Positions 33,280 through 41,276 are shown, counted from the first letter of the stretch. The stretch is 60,530 nucleotides of DNA from an uncultured Lachnospiraceae bacterium (GCA_910578335.1 CAJTPU010000021.1:1-60530), one strand, 5' to 3'. The notes: generated by a model from the letters alone, not told the origin. Made by a program: numbers and translations.

Positions 33280-34827
33280 ATGGCAGACAACACAACAAAC
33301 ATCACCGTTTCCGTCAGACACTACCGAAACAGGCTGCTCGCAGATTTGCACCGCCCCGGGTATCATTTTGCCATTCCCGACGGGAACGGCACTCCGGGCG
33401 ACCCCAACGGCGCTTTCTATGCAGACGGGCGCTATCACCTGATGTACCTTTATGCCAACGAAGAAACGGACGCTTTTCACTGGGGACATATTTCCTCCGT
33501 TGATTTACTGCATTGGCGCAATCATCCGGACGCCCTGACTGCAGAGGATGGAGACCACGGCTGCTTCAGCGGCGGCGCCTTTGTGGACGACGACGGCACG
33601 GCTTACCTCACCTTTTGGAAATACGACTCCAAGGACCCCTCCGTGGACAACGGCGGCATTGCCCTTGCTTTTTCCAGACCGCCCTACGACCGTTGGGAGC
33701 GCATCTGCCCGATAGCAGTACAAGGCTCCGTCAAATGCTGGGGGACTGCCGATATCATGACAAACGGAACCGTGGAGCACATCGGCTGCGCCGACCCCAG
33801 CAACATCTGGAAGCAAAACGATTACTACTATATGCAGACCGGCAACAAACCTGTATTAGATAACTACGGGCGCGGCGCGGATTCTGCGGAAAAATACAAG
33901 GGCGACTGGACCGAGCTCTTCCGCTCCAGAGATTTGATGCGCTGGGAGTTTGTCCACCGTTTTTACCACAATCCCCATCCCTGCGCAAGCTGGCCGGATG
34001 CTTCCGAGGATGATATGTGCCCCAGCTTTTTACGGCTCCCCGACCGGCGCAGCGGGGGGCGCCTGACCGATAAGTGGCTTCAGCTCTTTATATCACACAA
34101 CAAAGGCGCGCAATACTATATTGGCTCTTTGCAGGACGAAACTTTCATTCCTGAGGAACATGGGCGTTTTTCATGGGCGGACAACACCTGCTTCGCCCCC
34201 GAAGCATTAATTGATGACAGAAACCGTCAGATTGGCTGGTTCTGGCTGCAGGATAATCTGACAGACGATTATAACCGCTTTGCATGGAGCGGCGTATACG
34301 GGCTTCCCCGCGAATTCTGGTATGACGGCGGGCTGCGGATGGCTCCCGCTGCCGAGCTTGCGCGCCTGCAGTACAACCCACAAAGCTTTTCGGTAGGAAG
34401 ATGCCATGGCACATTATCACTTTCCGTAAAAAACGGGCTCTCTTTCCGCCTGCGGGCAAAAATCGACCCCCTGAAAGCACGGTATGCCGGCTTTATCGTG
34501 CGCAGCGACAATGTCACGGCGCAGCATACCGCGTTATATGTAGATATTCTGCGAAGCGAACTGGTTATGGACACCACCCGCAGCGGCTGCGAAGGACGTA
34601 TGCTGCGGGAGGCGGCGCCTCTTTCTTTTGACGATGGAGAAATGCTCTTTATAGACATTTTTGTAGACAAATCCGTCATCGAAATATTTGTAAACGAACG
34701 GCAGGCAGTCTGCCGCCGCGTCTATCCCTCCAACCCTGACACGGCAGCAGGCGTATCCGCCATCTCCGACGGCGCGGACTTCGGCACCGTAAACGTATGG
34801 GAAATGATGCCCTCCAACCCTTACTAA
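33280..34827 (+). CDS. Intracellular GH32-family protein with altered acid/base site
   Basis: A 515-residue protein without a signal peptide. It has GH32 landmarks: DPNG with nucleophile Asp41, ADPSN (171-175, the RDP-like site), MCPSF (246-250) where the family has Glu-Cys-Pro, and CFAPEAL (304-310) where the family has YAPQ. The C-terminal beta-sandwich carries the GH32C motif FVDKSVIEIFVN. It would hydrolyse imported fructosides such as sucrose or short fructans. The usual acid/base Glu before Cys-Pro is Met246, so activity or specificity may differ. The ATG at 33280 follows AGAGG. It is divergent from the importer operon and next to the LacI regulator. Confidence 0.85.
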   Translation: MADNTTNITVSVRHYRNRLLADLHRPGYHFAIPDGNGTPGDPNGAFYADGRYHLMYLYANEETDAFHWGHISSVDLLHWRNHPDALTAEDGDHGCFSGGAFVDDDGTAYLTFWKYDSKDPSVDNGGIALAFSRPPYDRWERICPIAVQGSVKCWGTADIMTNGTVEHIGCADPSNIWKQNDYYYMQTGNKPVLDNYGRGADSAEKYKGDWTELFRSRDLMRWEFVHRFYHNPHPCASWPDASEDDMCPSFLRLPDRRSGGRLTDKWLQLFISHNKGAQYYIGSLQDETFIPEEHGRFSWADNTCFAPEALIDDRNRQIGWFWLQDNLTDDYNRFAWSGVYGLPREFWYDGGLRMAPAAELARLQYNPQSFSVGRCHGTLSLSVKNGLSFRLRAKIDPLKARYAGFIVRSDNVTAQHTALYVDILRSELVMDTTRSGCEGRMLREAAPLSFDDGEMLFIDIFVDKSVIEIFVNERQAVCRRVYPSNPDTAAGVSAISDGADFGTVNVWEMMPSNPY

Positions 34828-34897
34828 TACAGGACTTGCAGGCTTGCATTCAAAATATCACTATGTTATGATAACATTAAAAAGAATGGGAATTACA

Positions 34898-35899
34898 ATG
34901 GGAAAAATAACAATTAAAGATTTGGCAAATTATACAAACATTTCAAAATCTACTATATCAAGGGCATTGCGCTCACCTGAATCTGTTTCTTCTGAAAAGT
35001 TACAGATTATTCAGGATGCCATCCGCACATTAGGGTATGTCCCCAACTATTTTGCAAGCAACTTAAAATCCAGCGAAAACCATACCATCGGCTATATTAT
35101 CAACGATGTGCAGAACCCCTTTTTCAGCAATTTAATTTACTCTATCGAGAACACCCTGAATCAGGCTTATTACAAGCTGTTAATCAGCTTCAGCAGACCG
35201 GACCAGGATTCCCTCGATGAAAAAGTGCGGGATTTTTTGTTTTTCCCGATTTCCGGTCTTATTTTCAGCCCCGATATCGCGAATCCCAAGGTAAAGCAAA
35301 GCCTTTATACGCAGCTTCAAAACCAGAATCTATACCCGCTCCAGTTGTTTGCCCGTTCCTACGACGAGTTTGATTCCATTATCGTCAATGATTTTTATGG
35401 CACCTACCTCGCCACCCAGCGCCTGATACACAGCGGACATCGGAATATTCTCCTAATCGGCTTCCACAATCTTGTTTTTCAGGAGCGGATTGCCGGCTAC
35501 AAACTCGCTTTTCAGGATTATCACATTCCAATGGACCCGCAGAACATTCTTCTTCTCGACAATCCGGAGTTCGTAAAAGACAGAATTGTCACCAAAATAC
35601 TGTCCTCCAAGCCCACTGCCATCATCAGCATCAGCGATGTTGTCGGCGTCAATACGATTAAAGCGCTGCGCCAGCTAGGTCTGCAGATACCGCAGGATAT
35701 CAGTTTAATCCACTATGATGATTCTGCATGGGCTGACCTCTTAGGCATCACCACCATAGGGCACCCCATCGACCTGCTGGGCAAGCTGACCGCGGAGACC
35801 TTAATCAGCGGCTTACAGAGCAAGCAAAAAAGCTTAAACCGGCATCAAAAAGTGGACCCGATTCTGTTTGACCGCCATTCCGTGAAAAATATTCCATAA
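34898..35899 (+). CDS. LacI-family transcriptional regulator
   Basis: A 333-residue repressor. The N-terminal helix-turn-helix is ITIKDLANYTNISKSTISRA, with hinge helix (YFASNLKSS near residue 50), then a periplasmic-binding-like sensor domain (HTIGYIINDVQNPFFSNLIY). The start at 34898 (MGKITIKD) is the usual family start, though the ribosome-binding site is weak; an ATG at 34886 is an alternative. It probably binds the TGGGAACGTTCCCA sites in the divergent promoter region and responds to a sugar from the locus. Confidence 0.92.
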   Translation: MGKITIKDLANYTNISKSTISRALRSPESVSSEKLQIIQDAIRTLGYVPNYFASNLKSSENHTIGYIINDVQNPFFSNLIYSIENTLNQAYYKLLISFSRPDQDSLDEKVRDFLFFPISGLIFSPDIANPKVKQSLYTQLQNQNLYPLQLFARSYDEFDSIIVNDFYGTYLATQRLIHSGHRNILLIGFHNLVFQERIAGYKLAFQDYHIPMDPQNILLLDNPEFVKDRIVTKILSSKPTAIISISDVVGVNTIKALRQLGLQIPQDISLIHYDDSAWADLLGITTIGHPIDLLGKLTAETLISGLQSKQKSLNRHQKVDPILFDRHSVKNIP

Positions 35900-35905
35900 G
35901 AATGA

Positions 35906-35937
35906 TTCTGCCTTTTTCCTTTACGATAAAGGCAGAA
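35906..35937. terminator. Inverted repeat after the LacI gene
   Basis: TTCTGCCTTT (35906-35915) pairs perfectly with AAAGGCAGAA (35928-35937), with a 12-base loop. There is no clear T-run, so it is a weak or atypical terminator between convergent genes. Confidence 0.5.
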
Positions 35938-35956
35938 CTTGAAAGTAAGTACAGAT

Positions 35957-36454
35957 TTAAGCAAAAGAATTATAAAATGTAAATCCAACTACATTTTTTT
36001 CTGCAGAAGTAAACGTATCATATTTTCCATGTGTATACTCGTTAATAACCTGTTTCCAGAAGTTCTGTGCAGGCAGGTTATTTTTCCACTGTGATATTTC
36101 CCATCCACCGGGAAACATATCAAAAATCTTCATAGAAGCCGCCTTACCCACTCCCTTACGCCGGTATTTTTTCATAACAAAAAATTCAGCTATATTGTGT
36201 GGATTAGACAACTTATTATATTCACTGCAAGACCTTACCAAAACCAAACCTGCAAGTTTTTCATCAACTCTGATAAAGAAGGGATATCTCCCTTCCTCAT
36301 TCCAATAAGCATCAATATGTGAATAGCCAAAATATCCATATTCATTTATATCATTATGGGAAAACTCCGAAAAATCATAACTGTATAATTCCATCATCTG
36401 AATAAAAACAGATTTTTGTTCAAGCAATATAGGTTCAATACTAAGCTTGCGCAT
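35957..36454 (-). CDS. GNAT-family N-acetyltransferase
   Basis: A 165-residue acetyltransferase. The acetyl-CoA loop is VMKKYRRKGVGKAAS (about residues 94-108), preceded by the beta-4 strand AEFFV and followed by the WEISQWKNNLPAQNFW motif, seen in GNAT proteins acting on small molecules or peptides. The acceptor is unknown. The start could also be the TTG at 36460, which has a better-spaced AAGAAGG. It lies 25 bases after the alpha/beta hydrolase gene and probably shares its transcript. Confidence 0.85.
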   Translation of the reverse strand: MRKLSIEPILLEQKSVFIQMMELYSYDFSEFSHNDINEYGYFGYSHIDAYWNEEGRYPFFIRVDEKLAGLVLVRSCSEYNKLSNPHNIAEFFVMKKYRRKGVGKAASMKIFDMFPGGWEISQWKNNLPAQNFWKQVINEYTHGKYDTFTSAEKNVVGFTFYNSFA

Positions 36455-36479
36455 AACCAATCCCCGACCTTCTTTTCTA

Positions 36480-37343
36480 TCAGTCTTTTCTTAAGAACGC
36501 GACAATCCGTTCTTTTTCCTTTTGCGGCAAAATGTGCATATGCCCACTTTCTTTTAATTCCACTGTCTGACAATCCGAAATCATTTTTCCTGCCCGATAT
36601 AAAACCTTTCTTGCAGGAAAAAGACAGTCCCGTTCACCGGCAATTATCAATGTAGGCGAACAATAATTGCTTAATCTCTTCTTCTCAATATTTGTCGGCA
36701 TGGCGGCTTTAATTTTTACATTGTCAAAACTGTCTTTCAGAATGTCCATCGTATCTTCATCAAGAACTTCTTCCCGCAATGCCATATATAAAGCGGTCTT
36801 CACCAAATACTTCTCCTGCTTTGTAATTCTGTATTGTAAAAGAGGTATCAGCATCGCCATAGAAGAAACAGGAACAGCATTACTTATTCCCGCGGGAACG
36901 ATTAGAACAGCTTTATCAATTTTAGAGGGAGCAACGCACATCAGTTTCGCTAAAATCCCACCGCCAAACGAACCCCCTAGACAGGCAATGCTGTCATATC
37001 CGATTTTATCGATTACTTCACTCGCCCATTTCCCATAATGGTATCCTTTATGTGACAAGCATACTTCGTCACTTTTACCGGGATGTCCAATTGTATCAAC
37101 TGCATATATATGAAAATCCTTTAACAGAAATTGACACATCAACAGATTATAGGCAGTTGTAGCATTTCCACCATGAAACACCAGCAACGGCTTTCCTGTT
37201 TTATTTCCAATTTCAACTAAATGCGTTTTACCAAATGATGTTTTTACATAAATATCCGAAAACGGCATATTTAATTTCGAGAGTTGTTTGTCATATAACG
37301 CAATTGACTTTTCTTTCCCGGCTTGTGATTTATATATGCTCAT
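36480..37343 (-). CDS. Alpha/beta hydrolase
   Basis: A 287-residue hydrolase with the oxyanion loop LVFHGGNATT, the nucleophile elbow GGSFGG (serine in CLGGSFGGG), the acid position in GERDCLFP, and His in ESGHMH. All three catalytic residues are present. The substrate is unknown. The start at 37343 (MSIYKSQAG) has AGGA six bases upstream. The longer open frame reaches into a hairpin at 37372-37400 and is not used. It lies beside the left boundary of the integrated element. Confidence 0.85.
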   Translation of the reverse strand: MSIYKSQAGKEKSIALYDKQLSKLNMPFSDIYVKTSFGKTHLVEIGNKTGKPLLVFHGGNATTAYNLLMCQFLLKDFHIYAVDTIGHPGKSDEVCLSHKGYHYGKWASEVIDKIGYDSIACLGGSFGGGILAKLMCVAPSKIDKAVLIVPAGISNAVPVSSMAMLIPLLQYRITKQEKYLVKTALYMALREEVLDEDTMDILKDSFDNVKIKAAMPTNIEKKRLSNYCSPTLIIAGERDCLFPARKVLYRAGKMISDCQTVELKESGHMHILPQKEKERIVAFLRKD

Positions 37344-37371
37344 AGTCATTCCTAATCCATTATTTTGGAAA

Positions 37372-37400
37372 ATGGGCAATCCCGTTATGGGACTGCCCAT
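37372..37400. terminator. Hairpin at the chromosome/element junction
   Basis: ATGGGCA (37372-37378) pairs with TGCCCAT (37394-37400), with inner CCC/GGG pairs. TTTAATTT follows on the plus strand and TTTTCC on the minus strand. Confidence 0.55.
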
Positions 37401-37657
37401 TTAATTTAACGACAAAATCCGCGAAGCCCTTCAGCCTTTTTCGTTCGGCAAGGACTTCATCGTGGGGACGATTTAGGACATCGTTTCAATTCTTGCTATA
37501 ACCCAACATAGTTCAAAATAAGTCGCAAATCAGATTTTTTCAAAATCCTACTTTACTTTATTTTCGATTAGTTTCGTGGGGGCTTTGTGTAAAAATTGAT
37601 GTAAATGATGTAAATGCTCTAATCCGCCAACTATGAAGTCCGTATCAATTTAATCTG
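37401..37657. other. Probable left end (att side) of the integrated element
   Basis: A gene-free, AT-rich stretch directly after the integrase stop. It holds two tandem copies of TGATGTAAA (37597-37614), the kind of short direct repeat bound by the N-terminal arm domain of Tn916-type integrases near an element end. The exact att core cannot be fixed because the other end is outside the window. Confidence 0.5.
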
Positions 37658-38911
37658 TCAAACCGACACTTTATTATACTCATTTTTGAAGTAGGAGTCA
37701 AGACCTTCAAATTCGGACTTCCTCAGCTCCTTTGTTACATCGGTATAGATGTTGAGCGTAGTTGAAATATCCTTATGACCGAGCGTGTCCTGAATAACCT
37801 TAACATTTACCCCTGCTTCGCACATTCTTGTTGTGAAAGTGTGCCTTAAAGAATGGCAGCTAAAATGCGGGAGCAATACTTCTGCATTTTCATCTTTCAA
37901 CAACTGCTCATCGTTACAGTCACGAATAATACGGCGAATTGCTTTGTTGAGGGTTGCCTGATGTTGCGGCTGACCGAAACGGTTGATGAAGATAAAATCG
38001 GTGTATCCGTCAACAGTCGCTTCACAATGAAGGTCAAGCAATTCCTGTCTTTCTTTTTCCATTAAAAATGCTTCTTTGACGAAACCGAGCATAGGCACTT
38101 TTCTTCTTCCTGCCGGGGTTTTGGTTGTATTAACATTGAAGTAACAGCCACGCTTACTGCCCTCGGTACGGTGGTCGTAGTAAACCAGCGTGTGGTTCAC
38201 ATCAATGATACCTTCTTCCAAATCAATATCGCACCATCTTAACCCTGTAACCTCACCAACACGAAGTCCCGTCCCAATCATAACCGCAAACACCGGATAC
38301 CAATACTTTGATGTCGGAGAGTTTTTCAGATAGTCAAGAAACAATTCTTGCTCCGGCTTTGTTAAGGCTCTACGCTTCTCGGTCTGAAAACAATGGGACT
38401 GTTTCAACTCTTTAAGCACATTGTTTGACGGGTTATTCCTGATGTAGTCATCATCGACCGCCATATCCAAAATCTGATGGAGAACCGTATGAATATTATC
38501 AATGGTCGCCGGCTTCAGATGGCGTTCGTCTGCAAGGTAATTATAGAACCTCTTTATATCTGTTTTTCTCAGAGAAGATACAGTCTTTGAGCCTATCTGA
38601 TGACGGACAAAGGTCTCATACATATACTTGTAGTTTTCAAAGGTGTTGTTTTTCAGTCCTCGCTTCAAATCCTTCCAAAGCTCATATATGTCATTGACCG
38701 TTGTGTAACGAGCTTCTGCCTTAATGCCATCGCTCTTGTCTTTTGCGATTTGTTCCTCTTTGTATCGCAGTTCATCAAGTGTCTTGGCATACACATAACG
38801 CCTTTTGTGGTTGGCGTCAGTCCAACTGAAATGGTATGTACCATCGGCTCTCTGTGATTCGCCTGTACGAAGCACTACTCTTGATTTGTCTTTTCTTTTT
38901 GTTCTTGGCAT
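37658..38911 (-). CDS. int: Tn916-type tyrosine integrase
   Basis: A 417-residue site-specific recombinase. The N-terminus is an arm-binding domain (SWTDANHKRRYVYAKTLDEL), then a SAM-like core-binding domain and the catalytic domain. The catalytic domain has Arg in GTGLRVGEVTGLRW, the HSLRHTF box, and His/Tyr in LGHKDISTTLNIYT. All catalytic residues are present. The start at 38911 follows AGGGAGG. It integrates and excises the element; four Xis-like genes lie directly upstream in the same direction. Confidence 0.93.
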   Translation of the reverse strand: MPRTKRKDKSRVVLRTGESQRADGTYHFSWTDANHKRRYVYAKTLDELRYKEEQIAKDKSDGIKAEARYTTVNDIYELWKDLKRGLKNNTFENYKYMYETFVRHQIGSKTVSSLRKTDIKRFYNYLADERHLKPATIDNIHTVLHQILDMAVDDDYIRNNPSNNVLKELKQSHCFQTEKRRALTKPEQELFLDYLKNSPTSKYWYPVFAVMIGTGLRVGEVTGLRWCDIDLEEGIIDVNHTLVYYDHRTEGSKRGCYFNVNTTKTPAGRRKVPMLGFVKEAFLMEKERQELLDLHCEATVDGYTDFIFINRFGQPQHQATLNKAIRRIIRDCNDEQLLKDENAEVLLPHFSCHSLRHTFTTRMCEAGVNVKVIQDTLGHKDISTTLNIYTDVTKELRKSEFEGLDSYFKNEYNKVSV

Positions 38912-38924
38912 AATTTTTCCTCCC

Positions 38925-39164
38925 TTAAATGCGAAATTGCTTATCAAGATAATCAATAAATTTGTCTCGGATTACACAGACCTGAACACCGTTAGTGACA
39001 GCAAAGGGACAATCACCCTTCATTATGATTTGCCTGATTTTTGTCCTACCTATACCGGTGTACTCGGCTGCTTCCTCAACAGTTAGAACATTCTTCTCCC
39101 AAGAGGGAGCTTTTTCTTTACGCTTTTCGAGTAAGGCTCTGTAAGCTAAAACACCGTTGTCCAT
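38925..39164 (-). CDS. Excisionase-like protein 1
   Basis: A 79-residue winged-helix protein of the Tn916 Xis type, with NVLTVEEAAEYTGIGRTKI followed by a CPFAV strand and the basic VIRDKFIDYLDKQ helix. It is the most diverged of four tandem paralogues: CPFVLW is CPFAVT and the RRMIKR wing is changed. It is 13 bases from the integrase start, the classic xis-int arrangement, so this is the likeliest true excisionase. The ribosome-binding site is GAAGGAGGG. Confidence 0.82.
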   Translation of the reverse strand: MDNGVLAYRALLEKRKEKAPSWEKNVLTVEEAAEYTGIGRTKIRQIIMKGDCPFAVTNGVQVCVIRDKFIDYLDKQFRI

Positions 39165-39176
39165 AAGCCCTCCTTC

Positions 39177-39413
39177 CTATATTGAGTACATTTTCTCAAT
39201 GTACTCATCAAAAACTCGTCTCTTAATCATTCGTCTGTTTCCTACCCACAGCACGAACGGACATTTTTCTTGGCTTGTCATCTCATAGAGTTTGTCTCTA
39301 CCTATGCCTGTGTAAGCGGTCGCTTCATCAATCGTAAGGTAAGGCTTTACCCAAACCGGCACGGTTTCCACCCGATTACCTGAATTGTTCAATTCAGCCT
39401 GCTTATTTCCCAT
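39177..39413 (-). CDS. Excisionase-like protein 2
   Basis: A 78-residue paralogue. The core is VPVWVKPYLTIDEATAYTGI, then CPFVLWVGNRRMIKRRVFDEY. The N-terminal 20 residues are polar and unstructured. The start at 39413 has GGAGGTGG upstream; the longer frame is rejected because it enters the neighbouring gene. It may bind the element ends together with Xis 1 or act as a transcription regulator. Confidence 0.75.
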   Translation of the reverse strand: MGNKQAELNNSGNRVETVPVWVKPYLTIDEATAYTGIGRDKLYEMTSQEKCPFVLWVGNRRMIKRRVFDEYIEKMYSI

Positions 39414-39426
39414 AACACCACCTCCA

Positions 39427-39648
39427 TCAGAGGAAATACTTCGATGACAGGTATTCCTCAAATTGTTTTCTTTTAATCAATCGCTTTGCTCCGTTCCAAA
39501 GAACGAAAGGGCAATCTTCGCTATTCGACAGTTCTTTTATCTTTGATGCGCCAATGCCCGAATATTCCGAGGCTTCTTCAACTGTAAGGTTCATCTTCTT
39601 CCAAATTGGGACACTCGACATTTTGGATTTAAGTTGTTTGTCAGACAT
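39427..39648 (-). CDS. Excisionase-like protein 3
   Basis: A 73-residue paralogue: VPIWKKMNLTVEEASEYSGI, then CPFVLWNGAKRLIKRKQFEEY. The ribosome-binding site AAGGAGG is strong. It is preceded by a hairpin in the gap to the fourth copy, which would lower expression of copies 1-3 relative to copy 4. Confidence 0.75.
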   Translation of the reverse strand: MSDKQLKSKMSSVPIWKKMNLTVEEASEYSGIGASKIKELSNSEDCPFVLWNGAKRLIKRKQFEEYLSSKYFL

Positions 39649-39690
39649 ACGCTGTAACCTCCTTGCCTTTGGTGATTACATCATACTCAA

Positions 39691-39735
39691 AAGTCTGCGG
39701 TACGCCAATTATGCGAATCGGCTCATCGCAGACTT
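39691..39735. terminator. Hairpin between Xis-like genes 4 and 3
   Basis: AAGTCTGCG (39691-39699) pairs perfectly with CGCAGACTT (39727-39735). On the minus strand it is followed by TTTGAG, and on the plus strand by GACTTTTT. It is a possible attenuator inside the xis array. Confidence 0.5.
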
Positions 39736-39745
39736 GACTTTTTCC

Positions 39746-39967
39746 TTAAATCGAGTATTGCCTTTCGATAAACTCGTCAAAGACTTTCCTTTTAATCATT
39801 CTTCTGCTACCAATCCAAAGAACAAAAGGACAATCCTGACTTTCCGTCATTTCATAAAGCTTTCCCATTCCAATACCGGAATAAGCTGCCGCCTCCTCAA
39901 TAGACAGGTTTGGTTTACACCAAAGAGGAATGTTGTAACGCTTCTTTTTTTCACTGCTATTTGACAT
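39746..39967 (-). CDS. Excisionase-like protein 4
   Basis: A 73-residue paralogue: IPLWCKPNLSIEEAAAYSGI, then CPFVLWIGSRRMIKRKVFDEF. It is closest to copy 2. The start at 39967 overlaps the last 11 bases of the MazF-like gene, and GGGG lies in that gene's end, so the two are translationally coupled. Confidence 0.75.
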   Translation of the reverse strand: MSNSSEKKKRYNIPLWCKPNLSIEEAAAYSGIGMGKLYEMTESQDCPFVLWIGSRRMIKRKVFDEFIERQYSI

Positions 39968-40520
39968 TCCTGCACCCCTTTCCTTTGACCGAGGTGCGTT
40001 TGTCATAAACGATGTAATCCCAACCGCTGTTATTGCACTTATCGCAGTGGTCTTTGCTTTTAGCAAAAGGGTCAAGACGCCTGACAATATAATTTGGGTC
40101 GTGGATATAGTCGCTCAGGCACTTGGGACATAAGCAGCGAACATCTCCGTTTCTGTCTGTGTTGTAAATCCATAAACCGAAAGTCTTTTTAAGAGCTGCG
40201 TTAATTTGCTTCCAAAGCCTTTCGTCGTTTACCGAACCAATGTAGTCTGTCAGTTCGTCCTTATTGACGGTTTGTATCTGTTCAAGAAGAACCATTGACG
40301 GCTTCTTCAGACCGAAGTCCTCACCCAAAATGATGTGTGAAGGAAGATACTTCTTTTTCATCACAGCCGTAACAGCCGCAACAATAATTGTCGGAGCATT
40401 TGCATTAAAGTTGTCCGCCTGAATTACCATTACAGGTCTCTCTCCCGACTGGACAGACCCCTCTCTTTTTCCAAAATCGTAGTAGAATAAATCTCCACGC
40501 TGAATTTCTTTTCTCTGCAT
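39957..40520 (-). CDS. MazF/PemK-like protein with zinc-ribbon tail
   Basis: A 187-residue fusion. Residues 1-117 are a MazF/PemK fold: IQRGDLFYYDFGKREG, SGERPVMVIQADNFN carrying the conserved Arg, and VAAVTAVMKKKYLPSHIIL. Residues about 125-175 hold two Cys pairs (CLCPKC and CDKC), a likely zinc ribbon. MazF proteins cut RNA at short sequences. No MazE- or antitoxin-like partner is adjacent, so it may be a stand-alone RNA-binding or RNA-cutting regulator of the element rather than a toxin-antitoxin system. The start at 40520 has AGAGG 10 bases upstream. The remaining frame upstream is discarded. Confidence 0.8.
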   Translation of the reverse strand: MQRKEIQRGDLFYYDFGKREGSVQSGERPVMVIQADNFNANAPTIIVAAVTAVMKKKYLPSHIILGEDFGLKKPSMVLLEQIQTVNKDELTDYIGSVNDERLWKQINAALKKTFGLWIYNTDRNGDVRCLCPKCLSDYIHDPNYIVRRLDPFAKSKDHCDKCNNSGWDYIVYDKRTSVKGKGCRNVK

Positions 40521-40555
40521 ATATGTATAACCTCTCTGTTCATTTATTATTGAAA

Positions 40556-40621
40556 GTGCATTTTGTATCCGGATTTGAAATAACCCCTTCACTCATTTGG
40601 ACAAAGGGGGTCAAAATGCAC
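40556..40621 (-). promoter_or_regulatory. Large intercistronic RNA structure before the MazF-like gene
   Basis: GTGCATTTTG (40556-40565) pairs perfectly with CAAAATGCAC (40612-40621), and an inner CCCCTT/AAGGGG stem lies at 40584-40609. It falls between the sigma-like gene and the MazF-like gene and could be a processing or regulatory hairpin. No T-run follows. Confidence 0.55.
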
Positions 40622-40629
40622 ACCCAAAA

Positions 40630-41214
40630 TCAGAGGTTTTCATAAAATTTCTTGAAATTTTTTCTTGCGGCGGCAATCGACTTATCTACAACGCTGTAAT
40701 ATACGCCTTCTTCCTTTGCGATTTTTCTTGAACTCATACCTAACAAAATCGCTTTAATCAGTCTTTCTCTCTGAACAGGTTTCAGCATTTCCAATACCTT
40801 TCTGACTTTCGCAATTTCCAACTGGCGAAGCTGTTCCTTTTCTTCCTCAATCTGTTTTTCCTCCGCTTGCTCAAACGGGTCAACAAACGGAGTAATAAGT
40901 TCCCGGTGGAATTGTTCAGAGATGTCATCTTCATACCCGTACACATCGATTGTTCTTTTTGCTCGCTTTTCGTACTTATCGTTGTTTCTGTATGACTCGT
41001 CAATCACTTCTCCCTGAGCCATAGAAAGAAGAATGAACGGAGTGTACCGACGGATAACATCAGGGTATTTAACCCACAATTCTTCTTCCGCCAGTTCTGT
41101 TACAATCGCCCATTTCTCCGTGCCTGTGTAACCGTGGTATTCATACCGCAGATTGATGAGCTTGCAGTCATTCGCAAATAATAATTCCTGTTGTTCTAAT
41201 GTAAGTTTTGTCAT
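40630..41214 (-). CDS. Sigma-like transcription factor of the element
   Basis: A 194-residue protein. Its last 55 residues look like sigma-70 region 4: LKPVQRERLIKAILLGMSSR, then KIAKEEGVYYSVVDKSIAAA. The acidic, Gln/Glu-rich middle is a linker. The N-terminal 90 residues (LRYEYHGYTGTEKWAIVTEL) are not recognised. It may direct RNA polymerase to element genes, as small sigma-like regulators do in other mobile elements. Its GGAGATTAC ribosome-binding site is sequestered in a 19-bp hairpin whose distal arm overlaps the stop of a 13-codon leader ORF, so its translation appears conditional. Confidence 0.75.
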   Translation of the reverse strand: MTKLTLEQQELLFANDCKLINLRYEYHGYTGTEKWAIVTELAEEELWVKYPDVIRRYTPFILLSMAQGEVIDESYRNNDKYEKRAKRTIDVYGYEDDISEQFHRELITPFVDPFEQAEEKQIEEEKEQLRQLEIAKVRKVLEMLKPVQRERLIKAILLGMSSRKIAKEEGVYYSVVDKSIAAARKNFKKFYENL

Positions 41215-41218
41215 TGTC

Positions 41219-41276
41219 GTAATCTCCTTAAATTTGAATTTTTGAATTTGGTTGAAATCAAAAATTCGGAGATTAC
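41219..41276 (-). promoter_or_regulatory. Anti-ribosome-binding-site hairpin of the sigma-like gene
   Basis: GTAATCTCC (41219-41227) pairs perfectly with GGAGATTAC (41268-41276). GAATTTTTGA (41236-41245) pairs perfectly with TCAAAAATTC (41258-41267). Together this makes 19 base pairs with one 8-base bulge and a 12-base loop. On the mRNA the proximal arm is the ribosome-binding site GGAGATT and the distal arm contains the leader-ORF stop codon. Confidence 0.8.

Noticed and set aside
37411..37476. A 21-codon plus-strand tail (DKIREALQPFSFGKDFIVGT, then Ile and TAG) that looks like the end of a gene
   Set aside because: Preceded by an in-frame stop at 37402-37404 and too short to identify. It may be a remnant of a gene cut by the element, but could be chance.
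39957..40520. A classical MazEF toxin-antitoxin system
   Set aside because: No MazE-like or other antitoxin gene is adjacent; the upstream gene is a sigma-like factor and the downstream ones are excisionase-like.
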